A stretch of 9,912 bases of DNA. Origin: Planctomycetota bacterium. Lineage in GTDB: Bacteria; Planctomycetota; Phycisphaerae; WQYP01. Location: the NCBI GenBank assembly GCA_021852225.1, contig JAJZOA010000285.1, positions 1 through 9,912 on the forward strand. Direction: 5' to 3'. Numbering within the stretch: the first letter of the stretch is position 1; each line of letters starts with the position of its first letter. The notes under the pieces are model-generated. The model ran no database searches, was not told the DNA's origin, and was given only the letters and a program-made list of their open reading frames with translations. The position numbers and the translations under genes are program-made. Shown here piece after piece: positions 1-6,756 of the stretch.

Positions 1-107
1 TATCAAGGGCTTTCAGCGGCGCGTTCCTGCGATTAAAATGATTCGTGGGCCTGTCGGCGCAATGCCTGCGGGTAACCCTAGAGAGTCTTTAATGAACCGG
101 GTGAAAA

Positions 108-1004
108 ATGGCCAGTCCGCTCCATCCCTATGGCGATTACGGAACGGCATTGCAGAATTTGCGTGGTGCCCGCAACACACTCGGCTATATCCTGTTTTTC
201 TGCGTGCTGATGCAAATTGTCGGCTTTTTTTTAATGCGATTTACCACCCAGCCTTATATTGGTGGCAAGGTTGTCTCCGGACAGACTGCCGCCGCGATCC
301 ATTCCAAGTCTTTGCACGCCGGCAAGGTGCAATCTGGTGTCGCCGTGGAATTGCCGGAATCCGACGGCTTCGATCAGGTGCCTCAGGGTTCGGGATCGGT
401 GGAAAACCTTTCCGGCAGCCAATGGTATAAGCAAGTGACCGTTGGGCGGAAACTCAACCTGCGACAGCAATGGGTCGCCACCTATTACATGTTGGCTCCG
501 GTAACACAGTTGCTGGGGCTGCTGGCCGCCGCATCTCAGGCCATTATTATTTTTGTCTGTCTGCTGGTGGTTCTGGTAGCCCAGGCACCGGGCGTTTCGC
601 ACCTTAGCCGAAGCCTGATCTGGTCGGTGATTCTTATATTTCTGGTTCTGCCGTGGCAGTATGTGCTGCCGCAGTTTCCAATTCCCGGAATTCTTTACGG
701 GTGGCGGGAACTTCACGCAACGCTGACGATTTCCTTCCTGCCGCCTCCCGGCCATGGTATCTCATTTGCCCACCGGGCTATTATTGTGGCCAGGTATGTG
801 CTATGGCCCGTGGTGGGGTTGGTGGTCATGCTCGTCACGGCGGAGCGCTTCCGTGCCGGAACCCGCCTGGCGATCGGCCATCCACTGCAAAGCATGATAC
901 TTGGAGCATCCGCCGGCCCGAATGCCGCGGCAGTTGGCACCAGTGCCAGTCTTTCATCACACCCCCGCGGCACGCCAGCCATTCGGCCCAGTGTTAAAAT
1001 ATAA
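108..1004 (+). CDS. Four-helix integral membrane protein of unknown function
   Basis: I do not recognise a family. The 298-residue product has four hydrophobic segments, at about residues 24-44, 132-158, 168-190 and 223-244. A polar stretch of roughly 85 residues lies between the first and second, and would form a soluble loop. The C-terminal 50 residues are low-complexity and rich in Ala, Ser, Pro and Gly. The ATG at 108 is the only usable start in this frame, because a TAA at 90-92 closes the frame upstream. It is preceded by a weak GGGTGA ribosome site at 99-104. The gene converges on the leftward envelope operon with 22 bp between stop codons, so it is not part of that operon. An inner-membrane location is predicted from the helices alone; no catalytic motif is visible. 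Confidence that it is a real gene is good; function is open. Confidence 0.75.
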   Translation: MASPLHPYGDYGTALQNLRGARNTLGYILFFCVLMQIVGFFLMRFTTQPYIGGKVVSGQTAAAIHSKSLHAGKVQSGVAVELPESDGFDQVPQGSGSVENLSGSQWYKQVTVGRKLNLRQQWVATYYMLAPVTQLLGLLAAASQAIIIFVCLLVVLVAQAPGVSHLSRSLIWSVILIFLVLPWQYVLPQFPIPGILYGWRELHATLTISFLPPPGHGISFAHRAIIVARYVLWPVVGLVVMLVTAERFRAGTRLAIGHPLQSMILGASAGPNAAAVGTSASLSSHPRGTPAIRPSVKI

Positions 1005-1026
1005 AAACGTCCAGGGCCGTCAATAT

Positions 1027-2388
1027 TCAATCGCCGTCCGCAGCCGCGCCTGAGGTCTGTTTGTCACCCCAGGCCTTTCGCCGCCACCACCAGTATTCCA
1101 CCGCAATGGCCGCAAAAACAGGCAGGTGCTCCAGCCATACCGTGCCAGGCGGCGTGTTATGCAATTGATACAGTGGCAGCGTGATGCTGTACGCCAGAAG
1201 GCTCCAAGTCGGAACAATAGTCAGAAACGCCAGCGTCCATGTGTAATACCAGGGGAATTGTGTCGGACTTAGCAGAAATAACGCGCCGATCAGAATCCCT
1301 GATTTGCGGACTAGCGCCTTGGCTTCCAATGGACCACGCAGCAGCCAGCTTGCAAACAGGCAGAACAATCCAGCCGTGGTTAATCTTGCCCACAGGCCGG
1401 CCGACAGTCCCAGCCAGTCGTTCCCGCCGCAGATTCCATGCCAGAACAGGCTCTCCAATCGGAAGAGACCATCATTTTCGTGCCAGTACCGGCCATACGC
1501 CAGAAGCGAATGCGTGCCCGCGTGGCGCGATAACAACATGGGCAGAAGCGCCGCCGTCAGGCACACTGCAAATACTCCGATTCCCGCCAACCGTCGCCAC
1601 CACGAGGGGCCGGCAGACTTCAAAAAAAGTGGCAACAACACCACCGGCCAGAATTTTGCCCCGCCAGCCAGTGCCAGCGCCCCCAAACTGCTTCTGGTCC
1701 GCCACCCAACCGCCAGCAAAACCGCCAGCAGTAGAAACGGAAAAGCGATTAAATCCATGTGCGCTTGATTAAAAAAGGAGTTGATCACAATCGGATTCCA
1801 CCAGTAAATAATAATTAAACCCGACGGCTGGCGTAATTGTTTGAGTATCGCCAGCAACAGCAGGACGGTCGTACAATCAATCGCCAGATACACGGCTTTT
1901 AAAGTTGCAATGCTGAAAGGGGCAATAAGTGCGGCAAATGCAAAAGTGGCCTCGGACACCGGCGGATAAATGGTCGGCAGGTTGGCATGATTAATCCGGC
2001 CCATAATGGCTGGCGATTCATTGGCCGCCCGACCGGCGGAACGTAGCGCTGAATTCACAATCTGACCGCCGGAGGCCAAGGCGTCGCCTGCTCGAATGGC
2101 CGTCTGGGGCGAAATTGACCATGGGCTTTCGCCATGGCAAATAAGCGCTCCATCCCAAAGATACCGGTTAAAATCTGTGGACAGCACCGGCGGGGCGGGA
2201 ATAAGAATGATCCGGCACAGCAGGCCCGTCAACATGACAAACAGGAACATGAATCGGGAAAGCTCTGTCCGCGTGAAATAAACACAGGTGAGCCACAGAC
2301 CCGCGAGGGCGATTTGAAACTCCACATAAATGTGCAGCAGCGAACCGTTCTTCGGAAGAACAGCCGACAACCGCCAGGAATTCAGCAA
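1027..2388 (-). CDS. GT-C-type polytopic membrane glycosyltransferase (mannosyltransferase-like)
   Basis: This is a very hydrophobic protein with about ten or more membrane helices. Three signatures resemble polyprenol-phosphate-dependent GT-C mannosyltransferases and GT87-like enzymes. The first is the loop motif DFNRYLWDG at residues 72-80, followed by a G-x-x-P-W turn. The second is YPPVSEATFAF near 141-151. The third is WWNPIVINSFFNQAHMD near 196-212, with SPTQFPWYYTW in the C-terminal third. Such enzymes move a sugar from a lipid-linked donor to an envelope acceptor on the outer face of the membrane; donor and acceptor here are unknown. It is the last gene of the leftward operon. The given start is a TTG with no ribosome site, and an obvious first helix (ILLIVCGLVLLASCFVLLL) is encoded in frame just upstream, to about 2440. 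The true N terminus therefore probably lies at 2440-2553. No ATG, GTG or TTG exists there except an ATG at 2553, which is followed by an in-frame TAG at 2533-2535. The family call is firm to moderate; the start is unresolved. Confidence 0.75.
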   Translation of the reverse strand: MLNSWRLSAVLPKNGSLLHIYVEFQIALAGLWLTCVYFTRTELSRFMFLFVMLTGLLCRIILIPAPPVLSTDFNRYLWDGALICHGESPWSISPQTAIRAGDALASGGQIVNSALRSAGRAANESPAIMGRINHANLPTIYPPVSEATFAFAALIAPFSIATLKAVYLAIDCTTVLLLLAILKQLRQPSGLIIIYWWNPIVINSFFNQAHMDLIAFPFLLLAVLLAVGWRTRSSLGALALAGGAKFWPVVLLPLFLKSAGPSWWRRLAGIGVFAVCLTAALLPMLLSRHAGTHSLLAYGRYWHENDGLFRLESLFWHGICGGNDWLGLSAGLWARLTTAGLFCLFASWLLRGPLEAKALVRKSGILIGALFLLSPTQFPWYYTWTLAFLTIVPTWSLLAYSITLPLYQLHNTPPGTVWLEHLPVFAAIAVEYWWWRRKAWGDKQTSGAAADGD

Positions 2389-2567
2389 TAATACAAAACA
2401 AGATGCCAGAAGAACCAGCCCGCAGACAATCAGCAGTATTGGCCGCCGCGGGCCGCGGGTCTCCGTCCGGCGTACCCCAGCGGGTGGGTTGGTGAAATGA
2501 CTTGGGAGATTTTCCAGCGGAAGCCCCCTGGTCTACGATCTTGTGTTTTGCATCGGCGGCACCGTTT

Positions 2568-3338
2568 CTATGGAGAAGTGGCGGCTGGCTGGGTCTGAAT
2601 AGATCGATCCGCGCTGGCTTCCTTGGCCAGCCGCTTCACCAGATCGGACTCGCCCGGCTGTTCAGTGAATTCCAGGCCGCCATCGTTTCGAACATAGATG
2701 ACATACAGTTTTCCGGGCCGCACTGGACGGTAATGCGCTTCGCCCTGAACCACGGCAAGCCCCATCTTTTTGCCCAAATGCGGGTGCTTCAGCAGGGGCC
2801 ATATATTTCGCCATAAATGGGTCAGAAATTTATTCGGTTTGCCATAACGGTGTTCCAGCACCCGGGGTATGCCATGTTTGCTTAATAGTGAAGCACCCTG
2901 GTCGGGCGCTTCACGGCTGGAAAAGATTCTGCGGAAAAATGCGATAGATTTTCCGCGCAGAAGATCACCTTTTTCCACATATTTGTCGCTGAATTGCAGA
3001 ACCAGCGCATCGATATACGGTGTATCGCCGGGAATTGTGAATTCCTGCAGCGGCATCGGAATCTGCCGGCCGTTCGGCCCGACCGTAAATTCCTGCCAAA
3101 GCAAAGTCGTTTGCACGACTTTGTTGTCCGGCCCGCGGACCTGGCCATTTACAATTAATTCCGCACGGCGCGTGCGCCCGGTCAGGCGCGTCACGATCTT
3201 GCGCAATTCGTCCCGCTGGCGTTTGAGCCGCAGAATTTCATCGCGGCGGGCAAAGTAGTGCTGTGTAATGTTAATGGCCAGTGAGCCAATGGTGGCAAGT
3301 ATAACCACCGCTATCACCATTTTAAAAAAGCGTTGCAT
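2568..3338 (-). CDS. Membrane-anchored coiled-coil protein, conserved family of unknown function
   Basis: The 256-residue product has an N-terminal anchor at about residues 7-25. A charged helix rich in Arg, Lys, Glu and Leu follows at 28-55 and probably forms a coiled coil, then a globular domain. The domain carries a striking block at 104-139: GDTPYIDAL, then FSDKYVEKGDLLRGKSI, then FFRRIF. A further segment, GLAVVQGEAHY followed by PGKLY, lies near 193-211. I associate this arrangement with a family of unknown function found in Planctomycetota and some other phyla, but that is from memory. The ATG at 3338 is preferred over a TTG at 3371 because AAGGA lies 7 bases upstream at 3346-3350. It sits third in the leftward operon, 91 bp after the exported 561-aa protein and 50 to 180 bp before the glycosyltransferase, depending on the latter's start. 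The globular domain probably faces the periplasm. Confidence 0.8.
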   Translation of the reverse strand: MQRFFKMVIAVVILATIGSLAINITQHYFARRDEILRLKRQRDELRKIVTRLTGRTRRAELIVNGQVRGPDNKVVQTTLLWQEFTVGPNGRQIPMPLQEFTIPGDTPYIDALVLQFSDKYVEKGDLLRGKSIAFFRRIFSSREAPDQGASLLSKHGIPRVLEHRYGKPNKFLTHLWRNIWPLLKHPHLGKKMGLAVVQGEAHYRPVRPGKLYVIYVRNDGGLEFTEQPGESDLVKRLAKEASADRSIQTQPAATSP

Positions 3339-3345
3339 CAATGCA

Positions 3346-3350
3346 TCCTT
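3346..3350 (-). promoter_or_regulatory. Ribosome-binding site deciding the start at 3338
   Basis: The minus strand reads AAGGA here, 7 bases before an ATG at 3338-3336. The alternative upstream TTG (3371) has no such sequence and would add eleven polar residues in front of the membrane anchor. Confidence 0.6.
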
Positions 3351-3396
3351 GGCTGGCGAACAGTTTGTCAATCACGGCGGACCGCAAATGCCAGCC
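3351..3396 (-). repeat. Intercistronic inverted repeat just upstream of a ribosome-binding site
   Basis: GGCTGGC (3396-3390 read on the minus strand) pairs with GCCAGCC (3357-3351), leaving a 32-base loop. The right arm abuts the AAGGA ribosome site of the 256-aa protein. It lies in the 91-bp gap between the second and third operon genes, with no T-tract, so it is not a standard terminator. It could tune translation or stabilise an mRNA end, or be chance. Confidence 0.3.
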
Positions 3397-3429
3397 AGCT
3401 TCACCCTTATAAACCCGAAGGCGGCCATT

Positions 3430-5115
3430 CTATTGCTTCAAGGCGGCCAGTTTATCTCCCCATCGTCGCTGCATTGCGCTGGCGGTGGTGGGGATCCAGG
3501 TGCTGCCGTCGCCGTGCAATACCTTAAGCAGTCTGCCGCGTTGGTCAACCCACAACTCGCTCACATCCGGATCCAGTTGATCCGCCAGATGATACGCTCG
3601 GACCAGCTTATGCCCGATCTGAATGCTCTGGCGGCCAAGAACACGCAACACGCGCAGGCCCAGGTGATTGGTCGCCGGGTCAAATACCACGAACGCCAAC
3701 GCACCCCTCTTCTTCAAATTCACCAGACGCGGCCACAGATATTGCAACGCGGATGGCAATAGTCCCGGCATCTGTGGGCCTAACACGAACCGCAGCGGGC
3801 GATTGTTTTCGCCCGCCACAACACGATCATCTTTATGGTCCACTCGTATGCGGCATTCATAGCGATAAGCCCCCGTCATCTTGCCCGCCTTGTCGTAAAG
3901 CGGATAAAAGCCTGCCTGCTGCGTGCCTAGTTGCTGCGTCCAATGTGTGAAAAAATTAGGGTAGGGAATCTTCAGATGTTCCACCACAGATTTACCGGTC
4001 AGCGGATTGACGATCCGCCGTTCCTGCCGCATCGCCACAATTTGCGGATTGTTGATCGGTTGCAGCCGCTCCACGGCGGATGTCCAGGTGCTGTAATTGA
4101 TCTCATTGTGCGGTCTGTCCGCCTGATGGCGCATCGCCCAGAATCGGACCGATTTGGTCATGATAATCACGCCGCCGGGCAGAAATTCGCGCCCGTTGAT
4201 GTTGCAGAATACACCTCGGAACCCATCCTGCTGGCCAACATACGCGTGAAGCCGCACAAATCCGATATCCTGGTGGTGCACCCGTATCCGAAACAATTCA
4301 GGGCGAATTTCTGCCGTCTTCTTTAAGACCTGCCCGCCCCCAGCTTTGTCTTGGGTGGCCGCGGCAACGGCCATCCGGCCGCCAAACTTCCCGATCAGCG
4401 CGCGGACCCCGGTCGTTTTCAGCCACGCCTTTCCGGCTTTTACCGCCGCCAGTCGCTGGCGGGTGATTTTGTCCTGATTCAGTAATCGCAGAGATCCGGT
4501 CAACGCGTTGAACATGCGCGTGGCCGACGGTAAATCACCGGCCGGCGAAAAAAAGGTGAACACGTAATATTCGGTCGGATTGATTTCTATCAGAAGTTCC
4601 TGCCGCAAAAGTTGCAGTGGTGAATGATTGGACATCGCGGTAAATAAAATCGAAAGTTCAGCCGCCGGCTGGCCGGATATTACCCGTTTGGTGCGTACCA
4701 GAACCTGCACATGACTGAAATCCTTCCGGGCTTCGGCCAGAATTTCCTTCACTAATACGCCGCGGGAAGTGGCTTTTGCCAGATAACTCCGATGCAGTGT
4801 AATTCCCCATCGCCGCTGCTGGTTTACAAAATTAACCAGTTGATTGCCCTTGCGATGCAGGGCGATGCAGTCTATTGGCCGACGGATTTCAAAGGCCGCC
4901 GCATCATCCCGCCAGACCGGGCCAAGTTCTCCGTTGCCCGCACTGCCACCGGGGTTGGCCCTGGCCGCAAGCGCGCGATCCGGGCTGGCCGGCAGCGCCA
5001 TCAGGCACATCAGCCAAAGCCACGCAATGACCAGGTTCCTTCGGCCACCCGCTGGAAAAATGACGCGGTGCCAATGCCAGCCGCTGCGACTCGGTAATGA
5101 GAAACTGATTTTCAC
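3430..5115 (-). CDS. Exported protein of unknown function with beta-rich C-terminal half
   Basis: The 561-residue product begins with a long positively charged N region, a GRRN twin-arginine-like pair, and a hydrophobic core at about 29-43. A cleavage site is likely near ALAA at 48-51, so it is probably exported. Residues 70-215 show alternating strands and helices that could be a PsbP/DcrB-like fold, ending in a FTFFSP strand and an amphipathic helix. Residues 270-360 form a strand-rich block (LFRIRVHH, IGFVRLHAYVG, RFWAMRHQADRPH). Residues 440-545 contain FVLGPQMPGLLP and ELWVDQRGRLLKV, a pattern like periplasmic carrier proteins that sit on a lipid or polymer; this is only a suggestion. 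The start is a GTG supported by GGAG 7 bases upstream (5123-5126). It lies 24 bp downstream of the 177-aa gene, clearly in the same operon. It ends in TAG. No catalytic motif is recognised. Confidence 0.8.
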   Translation of the reverse strand: MKISFSLPSRSGWHWHRVIFPAGGRRNLVIAWLWLMCLMALPASPDRALAARANPGGSAGNGELGPVWRDDAAAFEIRRPIDCIALHRKGNQLVNFVNQQRRWGITLHRSYLAKATSRGVLVKEILAEARKDFSHVQVLVRTKRVISGQPAAELSILFTAMSNHSPLQLLRQELLIEINPTEYYVFTFFSPAGDLPSATRMFNALTGSLRLLNQDKITRQRLAAVKAGKAWLKTTGVRALIGKFGGRMAVAAATQDKAGGGQVLKKTAEIRPELFRIRVHHQDIGFVRLHAYVGQQDGFRGVFCNINGREFLPGGVIIMTKSVRFWAMRHQADRPHNEINYSTWTSAVERLQPINNPQIVAMRQERRIVNPLTGKSVVEHLKIPYPNFFTHWTQQLGTQQAGFYPLYDKAGKMTGAYRYECRIRVDHKDDRVVAGENNRPLRFVLGPQMPGLLPSALQYLWPRLVNLKKRGALAFVVFDPATNHLGLRVLRVLGRQSIQIGHKLVRAYHLADQLDPDVSELWVDQRGRLLKVLHGDGSTWIPTTASAMQRRWGDKLAALKQ

Positions 5116-5122
5116 GTTGCAA

Positions 5123-5126
5123 CTCC
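5123..5126 (-). promoter_or_regulatory. Ribosome-binding site for the GTG start at 5115
   Basis: The minus strand reads GGAG, 7 bases before the GTG at 5115-5113. It lies inside the 24-bp gap after the preceding gene's TAA, which supports the non-ATG start. Confidence 0.55.
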
Positions 5127-5139
5127 GCTGACGGTTTAA

Positions 5140-5673
5140 TTATTGACTGCTTGATGGCGAATGACCCGACAATTGATAAGCGAATTGTTGAAACACCGCG
5201 TTGTCCTTCAGCGTAATTGGGGTAACCCCATGGTAAATAAGTACGCGCACAGAATTCCCTTCCGGTGTGGTAGCCATCAGCACAAATCCCGGAACGCTCC
5301 ATTGGCTCCAGATCGCGCGCAATATGTAGTAATAATGCCCCCCGTGAGTCTCGTTGATCTGCGTCAGCCAGCCGGGATTTCCGGCTTTTAATGTAAAGCC
5401 ATGCAGCATTTCCACCGCCTCACGATTCGCATCCGTCGCGGTCGCCGGGTGGGACAGCGGAATGGTCACACGGGCCACCATTCGCATCAGGCCGTCTATG
5501 TTGATCTGAACAATATGGCCGGAATTCGGAGTGAACCTGCCGCGCGGCGATTCGCCCGTCGCGCGGTATCGTATAAGGCCTGTCGCCGCCCCAAGCGATG
5601 CCAGAAGCAGCACCAGCATCGTTCCAGCCAATCCATAATACCGTGTGTAGTTTCGATTGTTTTCAATCATCAT
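5140..5673 (-). CDS. Small membrane-anchored protein of unknown function, first gene of the envelope operon
   Basis: The 177-residue product has a short polar N terminus and one hydrophobic segment at about residues 14-35. A soluble domain of about 140 residues follows, probably outside the cytoplasm. It contains HIVQINIDGLMRMVARVTIPL, an aromatic run (HYYYILRAIWSQW), and FVLMATTPEGNSVRVLIYHG. The tail is Ser-rich. I recognise no family. The mixture of strands and one central helix resembles the N-terminal domain of the next gene, so the two might share a fold; that is inference. It starts at the first of two adjacent ATG codons. No good ribosome site precedes them, but a TATGAT box ends five bases before the ATG, which would fit a leaderless transcript. 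The following gene starts 24 bp after its TAA stop. Confidence 0.75.
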   Translation of the reverse strand: MMIENNRNYTRYYGLAGTMLVLLLASLGAATGLIRYRATGESPRGRFTPNSGHIVQINIDGLMRMVARVTIPLSHPATATDANREAVEMLHGFTLKAGNPGWLTQINETHGGHYYYILRAIWSQWSVPGFVLMATTPEGNSVRVLIYHGVTPITLKDNAVFQQFAYQLSGHSPSSSQ

Positions 5674-5678
5674 TGGTA

Positions 5679-5684
5679 ATCATA
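5679..5684 (-). promoter_or_regulatory. Possible -10 box placing transcription start at the operon's first ATG
   Basis: The minus strand reads TATGAT (5 of 6 matches to TATAAT), ending five bases before the ATG at 5673. The -35 region 16-18 bases upstream (around TTCTAT) is poor. If it is used, the message would begin at or near the start codon, which would explain the missing ribosome site. Confidence 0.3.
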
Positions 5685-5907
5685 CCCCAAACTGTGAAAC
5701 AATAGAAACTGGCGGTGTAACTCGATAAAAGGTGGACAGCCCTTTTTCTGGCAATCGGTAAAATAGCGGATGAGTGGGCCAACTGACGATTATTGGGCGG
5801 AAGTTTATGATTAAACAAATCAGTCCCCCGGCGACCTGCGGGCGTTGGCATAAGGGTATTGGCATTCGCTGGAAGCAACGCACCGCTGGCAGCAGACAGC
5901 CACGATA

Positions 5908-5975
5908 GCCGCAGGTCAAAACACCTTGGGAAATCACTTTGGGGGTCGGGCGTCTCGCCCGAAAAGAAACAGCGA
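5908..5975. repeat. REP-like hairpin repeat, copy 1
   Basis: The core at 5941-5966 is 26 bases identical to 6278-6303. It contains a perfect 7-bp stem with a 3-base loop: TCGGGCG, TCT, CGCCCGA at 5946-5962. An 18-base block at 5908-5925 matches 15 of 18 bases of 6258-6275, and the bases after the core match 6 of 9. The left block and core are 15 bases apart here against 2 in copy 2. No U-tract follows, so it is not a plain terminator. Confidence 0.75.
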
Positions 5976-6067
5976 GGGGCCGTGTTCACCGCCCAGGACG
6001 CCGGGTAGCGCATAACCGCAAGCCAATGATCATCACCACGAAACACAGGCGCACCGGAATAAAATAA

Positions 6068-6094
6068 TCCACAGATTCCACAGATTCCACAGAT
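6068..6094. repeat. Three perfect tandem copies of TCCACAGAT
   Basis: TCCACAGAT occurs three times head to tail without mismatch, in non-coding sequence between the two hairpin repeats. The preceding bases make one near-match to a DnaA box (TAATCCACA at 6065-6073, one mismatch to TTATCCACA); the other two copies match poorly. Confidence 0.8.
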
Positions 6095-6257
6095 TTTGTT
6101 TCCATGAGCAAATTGGCGGGAGTTCTATTTTTCTGTTCATAGATCGTCGTTAGTTGTAAAAGACCACAGCGGAGGCGGATAAACTGCCACACCAGTATAC
6201 GCCACCAATACCCCGTCAGAAGGAATGGAATCAACAGCTAAATTCAGTGAAACCCAT

Positions 6258-6312
6258 GCCGCAGACCACAACACCGTGGGGGTCGGGCGTCTCGCCCGAA
6301 AAGTAGCAGCAA
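6258..6312. repeat. REP-like hairpin repeat, copy 2
   Basis: Direct repeat of the element at 5908-5975. The hairpin core lies at 6278-6303, with the stem-loop TCGGGCG, TCT, CGCCCGA at 6283-6299. The left block and core are separated by only two bases here, so the copies differ by a 13-base gap. Same orientation as copy 1, 350 bp away. Confidence 0.75.
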
Positions 6313-6742
6313 ACATAACCCCCGTACCAGCCACGATGCCCACCGCGACAGTGACTTGAAAACCACAACTTTTAATGGAGCGACTCAATGGCGCATGAAA
6401 GATAACGATACTGAATCTACAAACCAGAAAACATCTGTTCTCGGCGAGGCCACCGGCATAATCCCATATCGTTCGACCGTTGGACAACCAACAAATAAAT
6501 CATCGCTCATCAAAAATATTAGCACCTTCATAATTAACTGGGCCGCTATAGGGTTCCGTTGGGCCAGTCGCCTTTGGGCCGGCAGTGAGGTTTGGATCGC
6601 GGAATCTGCCGCTGTTGGCTGGAGCGTTTTCAGCGGTCGGAATCCTGTAATAAAACGCCCGAAATCAGGCACCGGAAGTTTCCAGCGGGTGGCCGACGAT
6701 GCGTCGTGGAGGCGGTACAATTCTTCCGCAGTGGTGCACACA

Positions 6743-6756
6743 AATTGTTGACAATT
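6743..6756. repeat. Short perfect inverted repeat at the GH27 stop codon
   Basis: AATTGT, TG, ACAATT forms a 6-bp inverted repeat with a 2-base centre, touching the last base of the GH27 stop codon. It is AT-rich, has almost no loop and no T-tract, so a terminator role is unlikely. A protein-binding site or chance are the alternatives. Confidence 0.3.

Larger units (their letters stand above)
5674..6755. other. About 1.1 kb without a supportable gene; repeat-bearing spacer
   Basis: This stretch lies between the 5' end of the envelope operon and the 3' end of the GH27 gene. Open frames of 60-131 codons occur on both strands, but they overlap one another antisense. None has a ribosome site, a domain or a convincing composition. 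What can be seen is two copies of a hairpin-centred repeat (5908-5975 and 6258-6312), a 9-bp triple tandem repeat (6068-6094) and a short palindrome at the GH27 stop (6743-6756). It looks like accumulated non-coding sequence, possibly with degraded genes inside. Confidence 0.6.

Noticed and set aside
1..107. Tail of an upstream gene
   Set aside because: Two frames end at 34-36 and 39-41, but fewer than 14 codons are visible and neither can be chosen. A short resemblance to 6629-6650 (TTTCAGCGG then TCCTG) is too weak to call a repeat.
1004..1030. Bidirectional terminator between the convergent genes
   Set aside because: The 22-bp gap has no stem of useful length; only a T/A-rich stretch is present.
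1239..1772. Long plus-strand frames inside the glycosyltransferase gene
   Set aside because: They are antisense shadows of a high-GC gene, with Pro/Arg/Ser-rich translations and no features.
3365..3370. TTGACA on the minus strand as an internal promoter before the 256-aa gene
   Set aside because: No acceptable -10 box is found 16-18 bases downstream.
5663..6046. 127-codon minus-strand frame across the operon's upstream region
   Set aside because: It runs through the REP-like hairpin and the likely promoter, and shows no domain or ribosome site.
6065..6094. DnaA-box-like sequence, possible replication origin
   Set aside because: Only one of the three units is close to the consensus, and there is no AT-rich unwinding region or origin-linked gene nearby.
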